Assembly (NCBI GenBank): GCA_951799445.1
Contig: OX637293.1
Coordinates: 8,432,001-8,496,000, forward strand
DNA length: 64,000 nt
Source of the DNA: Pseudisothecium myosuroides
Taxonomy: Eukaryota > Streptophyta > Bryopsida > Hypnales > Lembophyllaceae
Reading direction: 5' to 3'
The notes under the pieces were generated by a model. The model ran no database searches. It had not been told where the DNA came from and saw only the letters and a program-made list of their open reading frames with translations. The translations under genes and the position numbers were made by a program. Below, one piece after another: positions 22,301-33,260 of this stretch. Every line of letters starts with the position of its first letter. Position 1 is the first letter of the stretch.

Positions 22301-25300
22301 ATTTCATTTGGATATGTTATGCGAGAGTTATGGACATTCTTGTTTTTCAAGCAGTTAGAGCATCTTCATGAAAAAAATAACTTGTAGGATTCATTTCTAA
22401 ATGCAATTTTTCAATTTTTTCAATTTTTTTTTTTTTGCATGGTCTGATTTACTTGTTAGAACAATCTCACCATTGGGATTAGTGCATTTTAATTCCATCT
22501 AAAATATATGAATATTTTAGATTTTCCTTCTATCTCATACCTACTTCTACTTAACAATTTCTTTAAGAATGATAATTAAGTTTTTTTGAATATTTTTTTT
22601 GTTTCCTAGATTTTCAACTCAATTCTCCACAAAAAAGATTTAAAGCTCAAAACTTTGTAGTGCAAAATATTTAAGTTAAAAATGTTCAAAGTAAAAAAAT
22701 CTAGTCCTGCAATGTGCTGAAAAACTTATTTCTTCTACTTTAAACACAGATATCTTGCAATCTGTGCGGTCAAAAATTCTGAAATTTTTTCCACACACTC
22801 TCATACTAGTTAGGTGTAAGATCCTATGGTTAGATGTGGTAAAAGAACAATTTTCAATTTTTTTTACTCTTTGCTATAGGATATGGCAGTTTTGAGTGTT
22901 TTTTGGCAGAAAAAAGGCCTTGGTCCTTTAGGGGTTAAGTGATATTGTTGTATTTTCTTTGAGTATGCAATCCGTAACACATCATTCTAGTTTGAATTCA
23001 TACAATTTCATTTTTTTTTTAATCAACAAAACTAGTCAACACTTGGGGGCTTTTTTGTTCAGTTTAGAGCAAACTCTAAGAAGCTCAAAAAGGTATTGGT
23101 CATTTAGGGGTTAAGACACAATTAAAGCAAATGTTCCACAAAGCTCAGTTATTCAATTATAGTGATCATACATACATACATACAAAGGAGTGAGTGACAT
23201 GTAAGGATTGGAATTGTGTTGATTAACCCCTAAAGGCCCAAGGTCTTTTTTCTGCAAAAAATACACTGAAAACTGCCATTTTTATAGCAAAAAAAATAAA
23301 AATAAAAATTGTTTTTTTTTTCACATCTAACCGTAGGATCTTACACCTAATTGGTATGAGAATGTGTGGAAAAAATTTCAGAATTTTTGACCGCACAGAT
23401 TGCAAGATATCTGCGTTTAAAGTGGAAAAAACAAGTTTTTCAGCACATTGCGGGACCAAATTTTTTGACTTTAAACATTTTTAACTTAAAATTTTTGTAC
23501 TACAGCGTTTTGAGCTTTAAATCTTTATAGTGAAGAATTGAGTTGAGAGTCTAGGAAAAATAAATAAACTCAAAAAAACTTAATTTTCATCCTTAAAAAA
23601 ATTGTTAAGTAGAAGTAGGTATGAGATACAAGGAAAATCTAAAATATTCATATCTCTTAGATGGAATTGAAATTCACTAATCCCAATGGTGAGATTGTTC
23701 TAATAAGTAAACTAAACCATGCCAAAAAAAAATTGAAAAATTTGAAAAATTGCATTCAGAAATGAGTCCTACAAGTTATTTTTTTCAAGAAGATGTTCAA
23801 ACTGCCCAAAAAAGAAGAATGTCCATAACTTTCTCATAACATATCCAAATGAAATGAATCAAAGCTTTCTAGATAGACAAAAATATAATCTATGAGAGAA
23901 AAAATATTAAAAAAAAAATTCAAATTTTTGTCCATTTTTTTTTGCTGCCCGGGCTGCCCCCCGTCCCCTATTTTGAGCTTATTTGGTCATAATTTTTTTT
24001 CCCGGGCACCGATTGAGAAAAAAATTACATTCCCACAAAGCTTATCAGTTTTTCTATCTCCAAAAAACATTTCAAAAAATCAGAACACAATTTCAGCCCG
24101 TAGGTATCTGCCCGAAAACGCATTTGTCCCCCGAAGGGACAACGGGCTTTCAGGGGTTAAGGTAGAAACACCAGTAGTCTATCATTTAAGCAATTTTGGA
24201 GCAGATTGTACATAGTAAGAGGTGGTGGAAATTTTTCCCATGCAGGAAGATAGGAAATATGGAAATTGCAAATTTTTTATAATTATATTCCCAAAATTGA
24301 AATTACTGTGAATTTTAGGAGCCCAAAAGTATTCTTCGCCAATAGTCAATGTCTAGAGTCTTCCAATTCCAATCATTCAAAAACTACTTTCCCGCTCACT
24401 ACTTCCTACTTTCTTGCTCAATACTCCTTGACATGTATGAGAACCTTATTAGTCTCGACCTTAAAAAGGACCAAGAAAACACATTCCCAACTTCCGTTGG
24501 AAATTTGTTCCACTCTTAGTTGGAAATATTGCACCTCTAGAGGTTAGGTAAGGTAGGAGGTTCTGAAATTGCATAGGCTCTAAAATTGCCCACCCTACTC
24601 AAATGTACACTGCTTGTACATGTTGCTTTTTCATAGCCTTTAGTAGGGTACAAATAGGGTACATTTACGGGGTGGACAATTTTAGAGCCCTATGCCACTT
24701 CAACTTCAGAATTTCATAACTAATTCCACAAAGCTCCAAAAAATATGAAACGACGGGTTAGATGCTAATTCCTCTTGTCTTTTAAGGAAAATTTACTGAA
24801 AAATATTTCGAGACGTTTCACCTCCCCCAAGTTCAGTTTCAACTCTTACATGAGAGATTTATGGACCTCCTACCTTACTTGGTGTGGTTGACTATTGGTG
24901 CTTCTACCTTAATTGTCTTCCTCATGCATAACATTTTAGTAGCATGCATTGTCAGTGCTTTGGCTCTACAATAGATTGGTGTGGAATATTTTGCACCCAA
25001 CACTACTTCATCAGTAGCGGAGTGGACAAGTGGAGGCTCAATGTGATGAGAAGAGTGCATGAAGGAAATTAAAACAGCAGGCATGAAGGCTACTGAGTGT
25101 AAGTTTTGACGCTCTTAAATTTTCTGATTTGCGCAGGTTCTGTTTGTCCACAACTATTCCGGTTCTTGCTCTGTCAACGACTCTGCACAAATTGCTGTCA
25201 TCTATGCAAGTCAAGTCTGCTTCCTGCTGTATTCCCAATTGCTCTCCGCCGGCTCTGCAACCCCTTTTCCGAACCTGAAGTGGCTCGGTGTTGCACTCTT

Positions 25301-25607
25301 TCTAATCGGTGTAACAGGGAATGCGTATCATCACTGGATGCTCTCCCATCTTCGCAAGGATGGCAACAAGAAATACGTGGTGCCGCAGGGCGGCCTCTTC
25401 GAGATACTTGTGTGTCCGCACTACGTCTTTGAGATGATAGACTTCGTGGGGATAGCTCTCATCAGCCAAACTCTATTCGGTGTGTGTATGGCTTGGTTTG
25501 TATTGTGGTACTTGACTGGGCGAGCTGTTGCAACGAAGAAATGGTACATGAAGAAAGTGGAAGAATTTCCAGAAGATAGGAGTGTCCTCATTCCTGGGAT
25601 ATTCTAA
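19324..25607 (+). CDS. Steroid 5-alpha-reductase (DET2/SRD5A-like) family protein, copy 2
   Basis: Tandem paralog of the gene at 11459-14601, with the same predicted ER-membrane NADPH-dependent double-bond reductase role and unknown substrate. Exons 19324-19728 and 25137-25607 (intron 5408 bp, GT-AG, phase 0) encode 291 residues. Exon 2 differs from copy 1 at about a dozen of 156 residues; exon 1 is more diverged, with two compensating single-codon indels. GNAYHHW, the LRKDGNKKYVVPQGGLF stretch followed by Glu-224, and CPHYVFE are kept. No stop or frameshift is seen, so both copies look functional. The ATG is preceded by GCGATCG, with a 4-bp insertion relative to copy 1. The large intron holds at least seven TIR or hairpin elements, which could affect splicing or expression. 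Confidence 0.9.
19774..20520. repeat. Inverted-repeat element I, copy 2, in the intron
   Basis: Starting 46 bp after the splice donor, sequence such as CAATTGGTGATGAACTTT and CCAAAGAGAGTTCAATG returns inverted at 20020-20125 and, past a nested H element, at 20305-20450. It is related to the hairpin at 26690-27480 but its left arm is truncated. Parts occur at the same place in copy 1 (about 11905-12200), so it predates the duplication. Confidence 0.6.
20146..20304. mobile_element. MITE family H, copy 4 (degraded)
   Basis: The ends ATAGGGAATTTTGTTAAAAA and TTTTACCAAAATTCCCCAT are imperfect inverted repeats of the H type, 159 bp, nested in the right arm of inverted-repeat element I. Confidence 0.6.
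20661..20720. repeat. 24-bp tandem repeat, about 2.3 copies
   Basis: TGTAATGTGGAATGAAAGAA plus ATAG is repeated at 20661 and 20685, and a third partial copy begins at 20709. Confidence 0.75.
20903..21039. repeat. GC-rich 137-bp hairpin (MITE-like)
   Basis: The left arm 20903-20960 (GAAGAACGGGTTACCCTCCC onward) pairs with the right arm 20981-21039 (ending GAGGGTAACGCCTTCCCATT and a few bases more). The loop is about 20 nt. It is absent from the matching intron position of copy 1 (about 12560-12590), so it was gained in copy 2 or lost from copy 1. Noncoding. Confidence 0.7.
21500..23114. mobile_element. TTAA-ended TIR element, family C, copy 2, interrupted by A1
   Basis: Same intron position as the family C element in copy 1. 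The right end is CATTTAGGGGTTAA; the left TTAA has mutated to TTCA. Removing the nested family A element (21985-22938) leaves about 660 bp, the same as the copy at 61602-62261. Confidence 0.8.
21985..22938 (+). mobile_element. TTAA-ended TIR element, family A, copy 1 (954 bp)
   Basis: Termini are TTAACCCCTAAAGGACC and GGTCCTTTAGGGGTTAA. It sits inside a family C element that lacks it in reductase copy 1 and at 62090. There the sequence runs through (CCATAAGTGATATTG in the latter), which supports one TTAA-like site becoming two. A poly-T/poly-A rich interior carries CTCACCATTGGGATTAGTGC and TCCACACACTCTCATACTAG, shared by the other A copies. TTAA target sites plus CCC-starting ends match the piggyBac pattern. 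No transposase gene is present. Confidence 0.85.
23223..24160 (-). mobile_element. TTAA-ended TIR element, family A, copy 2 (inverted, 938 bp)
   Basis: Reverse-oriented relative of 21985-22938, only 284 bp downstream of it. Borders are TTAACCCCTAAAGGCCC and a degraded GGGGTTAA. The left flank aligns to copy 1 of the gene at a GATTAATTAA site (about 14084) that lacks the element. The ORF at 23223-23459 is a by-product of the repeat and recurs in other A copies. Confidence 0.85.
24157..24912. mobile_element. TIR element J, copy 1, with D1 nested inside
   Basis: It begins TTAAGGTAGAAACACC and ends GGTGCTTCTACCTTAA. Bases 24170-24547 match inverted sequence at 31850-32200 (shared CCAATAGTCAATGTCTAGAG). 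The left border overlaps the TTAA of the adjoining A element. Absent from gene copy 1. Confidence 0.65.
24549..24877 (+). mobile_element. TIR element family D, copy 1
   Basis: The ends TAAGGTAGGAGG and CCTCCTACCTTA form TIRs. The interior GCTCCAAAAAATATGAAAC and AGGAAAATTTACTGAAA recur at 49385-49689 and 50227-51105. About 330 bp, noncoding. Confidence 0.8.
24927..25103. mobile_element. Small TIR element K, copy 1, just before exon 2
   Basis: It starts CATAACATTTTAGTAGC and ends GCTACTGAGTGTAAG, an imperfect inverted pair. The interior CCAACACTACTTCATCAGTAG recurs in similar form at 25941-26100. It ends 33 bp before the exon 2 splice acceptor and is absent in copy 1 of the gene. Confidence 0.6.
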
Positions 25608-26689
25608 ACTGTGTGAAAAAATTGTAGATGTATTATCCTATTGCAAAAATCTGCAACAACACTACAATTGGATATTTTAGTTTGCATATTTTTGTCTGTA
25701 AGAGATAGGAGAAACATGTGCATGACAAATCATAGGAATGCTTGTCGTGCTTTGGGTTTTAATTGTGAACGGTGGATGAAATGATTGGATAATATTTCTT
25801 TGGGATGAAACGTGATGGATTTTTTGACAAGAGTTGTGACATTGTGTACTTAGAATAATAGATGTTAATAGTATCTTGCAAATATCATAGGATCCTTTAG
25901 ATATTTGTGTCACAAAAATTGGACTTGTGACACTTACAACATCATAACATTCAATAGCTCTATGGTGATGGTGTGGTATATTCCACAACCCAACACTGCT
26001 TCAGTAGTAGCTACTGATGAGTTAGACAAGTGGAGGATGTAGAGGCATACCATCACTGTACACCAAGGCAACATCAACACATGCTACTGAATGTTATGAT
26101 TGAATTCTGCAAAGTGTGAATTGTCAGACTTTTTTTGGTTTTTTGGGAATATCTTCTGAAAGGAGAGATTTGCTTATGGACGTTTCCAATACATGTATGC
26201 AATTGAATTTTGAAAATTCATTATTGACGATTTTTAGTCATTTATCATGTAAACTTGTGAAATTTTAACTTAAAAAATTTACCATATATAGGGTTTGGAT
26301 TCTTTGAAATTGAAATTATATGTGATTGATTATGATTGTCTAAAGACTGCATAACAATATGAAGGTCTTTATTTTGAGAGAAAAACAAAGTCAGAGCAAT
26401 TTGGTACTCCGTACTTTACAGTATACTCCCACATAAATTCATCAAGGAAATAAAATGTCCTTGTTATATTTGAGAGTTTATATAATGTCAAATTATCAAA
26501 AAATTGGTAGTTGTTTACAAATAAAATCCACTTTGAGATGTGTATTAACATAAAGACATTCATATATGTGTAGAAATCCTTTTTTAATTGATAATATGTT
26601 CCATTAATAAGTCCAAGTTGTTTAATAATGAGAACCATGTTCAAATGCTTATTTGGATGCTTTGACAATAGAATAATGATTGTCGAGTA
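25608..26689. other. 3' flank of reductase copy 2
   Basis: Noncoding, collinear with 14602-15690 behind copy 1 except for the K element. No gene recognised. Confidence 0.55.
25941..26100. mobile_element. Small TIR element K, copy 2 (160 bp)
   Basis: The ends ATCATAACATTCAATAGC and GCTACTGAATGTTATGAT are inverted repeats. At the matching place behind gene copy 1 (about 15108) the sequence is continuous without it, which defines the insertion. Confidence 0.75.
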
Positions 26690-27480
26690 TTTTGCCATTC
26701 AAAGAATTTTGCATAACATAAAATACAATAGCCTTTTTTAGTCTCACATAATTTTTACAAATCCCAATCAAGCACACCAAATTTGAATTTTTTAAATGCA
26801 AAACTCTATTTTTGGTGAATTTTTTAAGTCAATTTTTATGATTTTATATAATAATTTATTGAAAACAATTAGTGATGAACTTTTTAATTTGATTGCATAG
26901 ATATGTAGAAAACATCCATATGCACATCTTTCATAGTAAATAACAAAAATATGATCTATGAAGTGTTCAATGTGACGTGTCACATGACCAAATTTTGTAA
27001 CATAATTAGATATTCCTATATTTTAATTAGATTTTGTCATTGAAAATATATCATCATGCTTAAAGGTACAAAAATAGTCATAGTGTGAGGGTCAAATAGC
27101 AAAATCTAGTTAAAATCTAAAAATATCTATTTTACAAAATTTGGTCATACAATACTTTACATTGAATACTTCATAGATCATATATTTGTTACTTAATGGG
27201 GCGTTTTTAATATGAGAAATGTACATATGGATATTTCCTACATATCTATACTATCAAATTAAAAAAATTCATCACCAATTGTTTTCAATAAATTATTATA
27301 TAAAACCATTAAAATTGACTTTAAAAATTCACCAAAAATGAAATTTTGCATTTTTAAAATCCAAATTTGGTATACCTAATTGAGATTGGCTAAGAACTAT
27401 GCAAGACTAAAAATAGCTATTATATTCTACAATATGCAAAACACTCAACAGAATAGGGTGGACAATTGAAAGTTGTTTGA
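26690..27480. repeat. Inverted-repeat element I, copy 1 (arms about 350 bp)
   Basis: The left arm, about 26690-27050, returns inverted at about 27100-27480 with a short spacer. Shared blocks include ATAATTTATTGAAAACAATT, ATGATCTATGAAGT and GACCAAATTTTGTAA. The equivalent position behind gene copy 1 keeps only the left arm to 15913, so the duplication border lies within this element. Noncoding. Confidence 0.75.
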
Positions 27481-27808
27481 TCAATACTATACACATCATG
27501 CATGTTGTATTTTCTTAGTGTAAAATTAAACCACATATATAATTAAGGATTACCAAGTGCAACTTTAATTTCAAGAAAAGAAAAAAAACTTTAGTTCTAA
27601 AGCCATCTTGAATGTGTTGGATACATTTATAGTATTAATATAGTACACTAATATAATGCATAGTTATACAAATCATGCTTGGCCGAAAAGCTAGGATAGT
27701 TATTAATTAGAGTTGAAATTGTTACAAAAGTGTGTCATCTACAACCACATAAAGATGTAACTTGATCATTTTTAATTTATCAAAATATGTGTTCATAAAT
27801 TCTATAAA

Positions 27809-27819
27809 TGGTATCAAAG
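27809..27819 (+). other. Copia primer-binding site
   Basis: TGGTATCAAAG closely matches TGGTATCAGAG, complementary to the 3' end of initiator tRNA-Met, the primer used by most plant copia elements. It follows the LTR-like segment and precedes the gag remnant. Confidence 0.65.
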
Positions 27820-28684
27820 TGATTCAAAAATGAAAAAAAGGAGGAAAATTTCAAAGAGTTCTATTAGACCTTGTTTGAGCTTCATTGAACCTCACAATCA
27901 TGGAGAAAATAAATTTCAATTATGCCTCCCAACCACTCTCTATTGAAATTTTAGAAATTCCATCAACAAAGTTTTTTTCTCCAATTAAAATAATTTATCA
28001 AACTTATGGAATTTCTAGTGAGTCTTTTGAAAGAAAATCTTAGACTTTGTACAAGAAAATATCCATAAGAATGATAAGTTCTACAAAGAACAATTAACTT
28101 CAAGTTTGTTTATTTAATGAGGGTTGGATCACTCAATACAAGCAAACTAGAATTGAGGGTACATTACTTCAAGTTTAAGAAGAATTCAAAATTCATTTTG
28201 AAGTCCATGAATTAAAACACTGAGAATGACATAAAAAATAGATATGATTTGTTCATCTAAATTTGATGGATCCTATTTCAACCTATGAAGACATAGAATG
28301 ACACTAATTTTCAAGACAAAAAAATTATAGTCTATAATAAGTGATGAGCCTTTGCCAATGATATTAACAATAGATAAGATAGTTGTTGGCAACGAAGCTT
28401 TGCATAACAAAAGAAAAGGAAAAATAAACAATTGGGTAGATAGAAATGCCATTGCTTCTATTATTATTAAAAAAATTGTCTTAAAAACAAAATAGTCACA
28501 CATGTAAAATCATACTCAACATCAAATCAAGTATAGAAAGAATTAGCAAGTGTATCACAATTTAAAATCCCAAGATGTAGTCACAAAAATGCATCTATAT
28601 GACTAGTTGGATACACTCAAAATGAAAGACAATGAAAGCATCATAATTCACATTCATACATTCAGATCTTGCCTCCAATAATTA

Positions 28685-29038
28685 TTGAGGGCAAAATTGC
28701 CTGTTCCATATGCAATTCTTATTTTAATGCAAAATTTGCCTCTAAGTGACAACTCTTCTATTTGTTCCTTAACAAGACATCAATGCATCATTCTACATGA
28801 TATACTCAATGCAAGAAGAAACTTTGATGAAAGACATGAATCTCATAGAAGAAATGCATCAATTTCTTACATAGGAAAGAATAATCATAATGGCAAAAAT
28901 TATAATAAGAACTCCAAGAGGTTCTCAAATTCAAGAGGTAAAAATATTTTCCAAACTTTTGAGAAAAAGAATTCTACCTTACACAAAAGATATTTTCATT
29001 GCCCCAAACCCACACTTGTTATCAAAAATTGTTGAATA
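28685..29038 (+). pseudogene. Copia gag remnant
   Basis: A 116-codon open frame with basic, Asn/Lys-rich sequence and, near its end, RYFHCPKPTLVIKNC, a damaged CCHC zinc knuckle of copia nucleocapsid type (first Cys replaced by Tyr, central His missing). The upstream part of gag is not readable in one frame. Confidence 0.55.
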
Positions 29039-29339
29039 AGGATAGTTGTTGAAAAGGAAATTAAACAAAGGGAATGAAATAGACAAACATAATAATAAAT
29101 CCAAATAGACTTTATGTAGTTCCACTATGGTAATAGCCAAGGGAGAATCCATTTTTCATGGTATGTAGAATTAGAAGCAACACAATGTATTTGTCACCAA
29201 TCAAATGCATTTAACAATTATATAAATTTGAGAGTCAACCTCGGAGTCAACAAGTTGTGTATTTGGGGGATGCTATACAATCATACAAAATCCAAGGTCA
29301 TGATGATGTTATAGTGAGACTCAAGATTAAATGGTATGG

Positions 29340-30115
29340 TAAAAATCATATTTGATGTTTTACATGTTCCTAGGCTTGCAAAGAATTTATTTTCAATAAA
29401 GAAATTAGACAAAGTTAGAAGAGAAATTCAAATTATATCTAGAGTTTCAACATTATTAAACAAATGGACCAAGTAACTACAAAATGAAAATTAAATAATG
29501 ACTTACATAAATTAGGTGGCAATGTGACATCTAATAAAAAAAATACTTGCTATACCAACAATTACAAATTTGCTTACGGCTAGCTTATAGCATCTAAGAC
29601 TTGATCACATAAGTTAGCAAAGATTACAGTATATTCAATCACTCACAATAGGAATTTTCTATACAAGAAACAATCTTGAATCAATCATGTATTGAAGGAA
29701 AACAATATAAAGAAGAGTTTCTTAAGAGCTATTAGAATTTTGGACTAAAATAAATATTATATATAGTCCAATGTCAATTTCAAAAACTTCAATACATTTA
29801 TAGATGATTTATCTAGATATTATTATGTTTATTTAATAATTCAAAAGTTAGAAGCATTCAAGAAATATTTGCATTACTTAAAATTTGTTGAAAGACACAC
29901 AAACAACATAGGTTAAAGTATTATGGTCCAATCGTGGAGGGAAAGTACATGTCTAGTGAATATAGTGGATTTTGAACAAAAAACTATATTCAAAAGGAGC
30001 TAATATATACGTCACAACAAAATTGTCTATATTAAAGAAAGACTAGAACCCTAATGAAGGCAATTTTAGTTATGTTATCTTATGCAAAACTACCTCAATT
30101 TACTTGGGAGAATCA
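29340..30115 (+). pseudogene. Copia pre-integrase and integrase remnant
   Basis: Frames read DVLHVPRLAKNLFSIKKL (about 29355), then HLRLDHIS (about 29598) with in-frame stops, then FIDDLSRYYYVY (about 29800), a decayed GGKYMSSEYSGF-type catalytic stretch (about 29937), and RTLMKAILVMLSYAKLP (about 30045). These are the ordered marks of the copia GAG-pre-integrase and rve integrase domains. Several stops and shifts break the frame. The element is cut just after this by E1. Confidence 0.7.
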
Positions 30116-30137
30116 CTTTTAACCTCAAGAGCTTTTT

Positions 30138-31106
30138 TTAATCCCTAAAGTTCTTCAAGCTCCCATGGAGCTTTCTGAGTGAATGAAAGTGAATTCCTTA
30201 TCAAAGATGCACATTTCTATAAGCTCCCCGTAAATATAGTGTTTTTTTTAGTCATGTGCCTAAGTCAAAAAGTTATGGGGCTTAAAAATTTAGGGGCAAC
30301 TTGGACAACTTGTTAATAGAAAGGGCAACTAGTCGGGTAAGTTGTGAAGTTTTTTCAATTAATTTTCAATGTTTATATCTTGATATCTATGAAGCCAAAT
30401 GGGCTGAAATTTTTTCCACATATTCTCATGGTATGATAGACTATTGAAATATAATACATAGTTAAAAATGATAATAATTTTTTTTTCCAATTTTCACACA
30501 ATCCACTAAAAATGACACTTTTAGAACCATTAGTACAAATTGCAGTGTAAATTCATGAAATTAATTTTTACATAAATTAATTTTTGTACTTGATTTATAA
30601 AAGGAAAGATTTATGTTGACCCTTGGGATTTCGATTCTTCCAAAAAATAAGTTCTCCAAAAAAAAATTGAAATCCTACTGATACAGTTTTTTTGGGGGGG
30701 GAGGGGACATCCTTTGGGTGCAAGATTTCTTTGTGTATGTTAAACCCCTCCATTATCTTTGAAAATTGGCGTGCAAGTCACTAATATAACTATCTACCCA
30801 ATTGTTTGAGTTCCCAAAGTTTGATAGTGCCTCTTTCTCCACAAAGTTGAATCAAATTATGTTGACTTTGTTGAGCAAGGTCCAAATTTTCTTTTCTTCT
30901 AACTTCAAACTTTATGATCTTGCAATTTGTGCTATCAAATGGTTAGATTTTTTTCTAAAACTTCCTATAGTAGTCTAGTACAAACATGTATGGTTGAAAA
31001 TTTGAAAAATGTTCAATCTTATATTTTAATTATTCTCAATGCATACAAAGTGGTAGTTTGGGACATTTTTGTGAAAAATAGTCAAAGAACTTCAATTAAG
31101 GATTAA
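30138..31106. mobile_element. TTAA-ended TIR element, family E, copy 1 (969 bp)
   Basis: It starts TTAATCCCTAAAGTTCTTC; the right end, inverted, reads TTAATCCTTAATTGAAGTTC. The layout is like family A, including a CTGAAATTTTTTCCACA-type interior block, but overall sequence is diverged. It splits the copia remnant. Confidence 0.6.
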
Positions 31107-31812
31107 TCCAAAATTTGTTTGGGGCGTTTGCAGCATCTAAAATGAAGTATCAAATTTTAGATTTAATTTTTTTTTTAGATTGAAAAACCAATCAACCTTC
31201 TAAGAAATCTAATAATTTTGATAAAGATCCAACAATTGCCTTAAAAATAATTCCCTCTTTTACCTCCAATTCAAGCAGGTGGAGCATAGTATTATTTTTT
31301 TTTGAAATTTTGCATACTTCTTCCTAACTTGAGGCTTTAAAGTCTTTAGATATTTTTGCAAAGTAGAATTTGAGTTATGGGACTTGAAAGCTCAACAAAG
31401 CCACATTATCAAAAGCTCAAGCAAGCTTGAAAAAAACATTATGCTGCTCTTTGCTTGGTCATATTTCACACATACATTGATAGCTTTTAGACCTTGCACT
31501 AGTCAAAAATAAGGTCCTACAATTATCAATTTCAAAAAGTGGATAAAATTTTATTTATAATTTTTTTGAGAGTATTTTTTAATTTTTGACCCAAAGATCT
31601 TTAGGAGTTGACAACCAATTATTTGCAAATTAGAAATCCAACTAAAGCCCTAAATACAATCCCTTTTGAAATGTGATTCAGAAGACAATATAACTTATGT
31701 TATTTTAGAACTTTGGGAGTAAAGTACATGTTCTTATTACATAAGAAAAAAGATGGATTCACATTCTATGAATGCTATCTTTGTAGACTACATCAAAGAA
31801 TCAAAACCTTAC
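31107..31812. other. Unassigned nested DNA within the copia interval
   Basis: AT-rich, no ORF of note, no recognised TIR pair. Probably part of another decayed insertion. Confidence 0.3.
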
Positions 31813-32214
31813 TAAGGTAGGCGTACCCATAGTTGATCACGATCCATAGCCAACCTATAGGGGGCACTATTTCCAACCAAGGTTGAAAAGCTTGGAATGT
31901 TTTTTTTCAAAGGTTGGGACTAATAAGGTTATGACACATGTCCAAAGTAGTGAAGAAGAAAGTTGGAAATAGTGAGCGGAAAAGCAATTTTTCAAATGAT
32001 CTGAATTAGATGACTCTAGACATTGGCTATTGGTCCGGACCACTTTTTGACTCCCAAAATTCCAAGTAATTTCAGTTTTTCAAATAAAATTACAAAAATT
32101 TGGGAATCCCCATATTTCTTATCTTTCTACATGGAAGAAATTTCCTACGCCTTAAACTGCTCATTATTTGCTATAAAATCTCTTAAGTTATCGGAAATAG
32201 GTACTTCTACCTTA
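31813..32214 (-). mobile_element. TIR element J, copy 2 (inverted)
   Basis: The ends TAAGGTAGGCGTACC and GGTACTTCTACCTTA are inverted repeats. The interior is the reverse complement of parts of 24170-24547. About 400 bp, noncoding. Confidence 0.65.
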
Positions 32215-32633
32215 TCTTAAGAATACTTGTAATCAAAAGATCTTAATATCACATGATGTTATATTTAATGAAAACATTAATGATGAACAAAAGACTAACA
32301 TAAATAAAGACAAATAATTAATAGATTTTAATTATTTAAAAATCCTTCTACTATTCCTTGATCTACTTGAAATAATTGGTCCCCAACAACCATCTTTCCA
32401 CACAAACATTTTAAATCGGTAGAGACAATCAATACCATCACAAGTTAGTTGAATTTTTTTGAAAGTGAACAACCTTGAACTTCTCATAATGGTGAACTTG
32501 AAGCATTTTCACCACTTTTTTTATTAAATAATAGGAAGGTGTTATCTCATGAAGAAACTGAAGCTACCTCTTATTTATAAAACATAAGTCTTTTTCTAAG
32601 TTTTTTTTGTCCTCAAAAACAAAAATAACAGCC

Positions 32634-33210
32634 TTAATCCCTAAACGTCTGGATTCATCTCCAAAATTGACGATTTGAGAAAAAACATTATAAACTACAA
32701 TTTGGAAGAATATTTTGGAATTGGTATACAAATGAAAGTTGTAGATTTTGATTTTTAAATTCTATCCGTACGGTTAAATCTACTAATGCTATCACCAATC
32801 TTTTTCTATAAATTTTGAAAAGAAAATTTCAGAATTCCTTCTAAATTCAATTACAAGTAAAATATTATCATTTTTTGAGTAAAACCTATTGGAATGGATT
32901 TGAAATAAGGTTCTCTTCATATGGTGATTTTTTGAAATTTTTGTGACCTTTACATCTTTGACCTCATTTTTGCACATCTAGTTTTGAACTAAAGTCAATG
33001 CAAATTGACCACTTGACATACTTCCACATTTGTAATTTTAGAAATGTATATATTCTAGTAACACCAAATCCAACCGATGGATAGGACAACAACTTGATAA
33101 AGTATCACCAGAAATTTAGATGACTTTCATCCAAGTAGGAATGAGACAGAAACAAGGATCTAAATCTGTTCATCGTCTAGAAAATGGACGTCGGAGCGCT
33201 CCAGGGTTAA
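32634..33210. mobile_element. TTAA-ended element, E-like, 577 bp
   Basis: It starts TTAATCCCTAAACGTC and ends CGGAGCGCTCCAGGGTTAA. TTAA lies at both borders, but the terminal match beyond about 9 bp is weak. It contains ATCTAACCGT-like strings seen in families A and C. Boundaries are less certain than for A. Confidence 0.5.
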
Positions 33211-33260
33211 AGGTTGATTGTCAATTCAAAGTAAACCTTTGTCTAAAAAACCTCGTCCTT

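Larger units (their letters stand above)
16557..26870 (+). repeat. Segmental tandem duplication, unit 2
   Basis: Second copy of the block at 9360-15913, expanded to about 10.3 kb by extra elements: hairpin M1 near its left end, a small GC-rich hairpin, two family A elements, J, D and K elements in the intron, and a second K element behind exon 2. The gene and flanking noncoding DNA are collinear with unit 1. Confidence 0.85.

Noticed and set aside
23223..23459. 78-codon ORF (and 49171-49392) as a conserved small protein
   Set aside because: It recurs only because it lies in family A repeats, and its frame is not kept equally in the copies.
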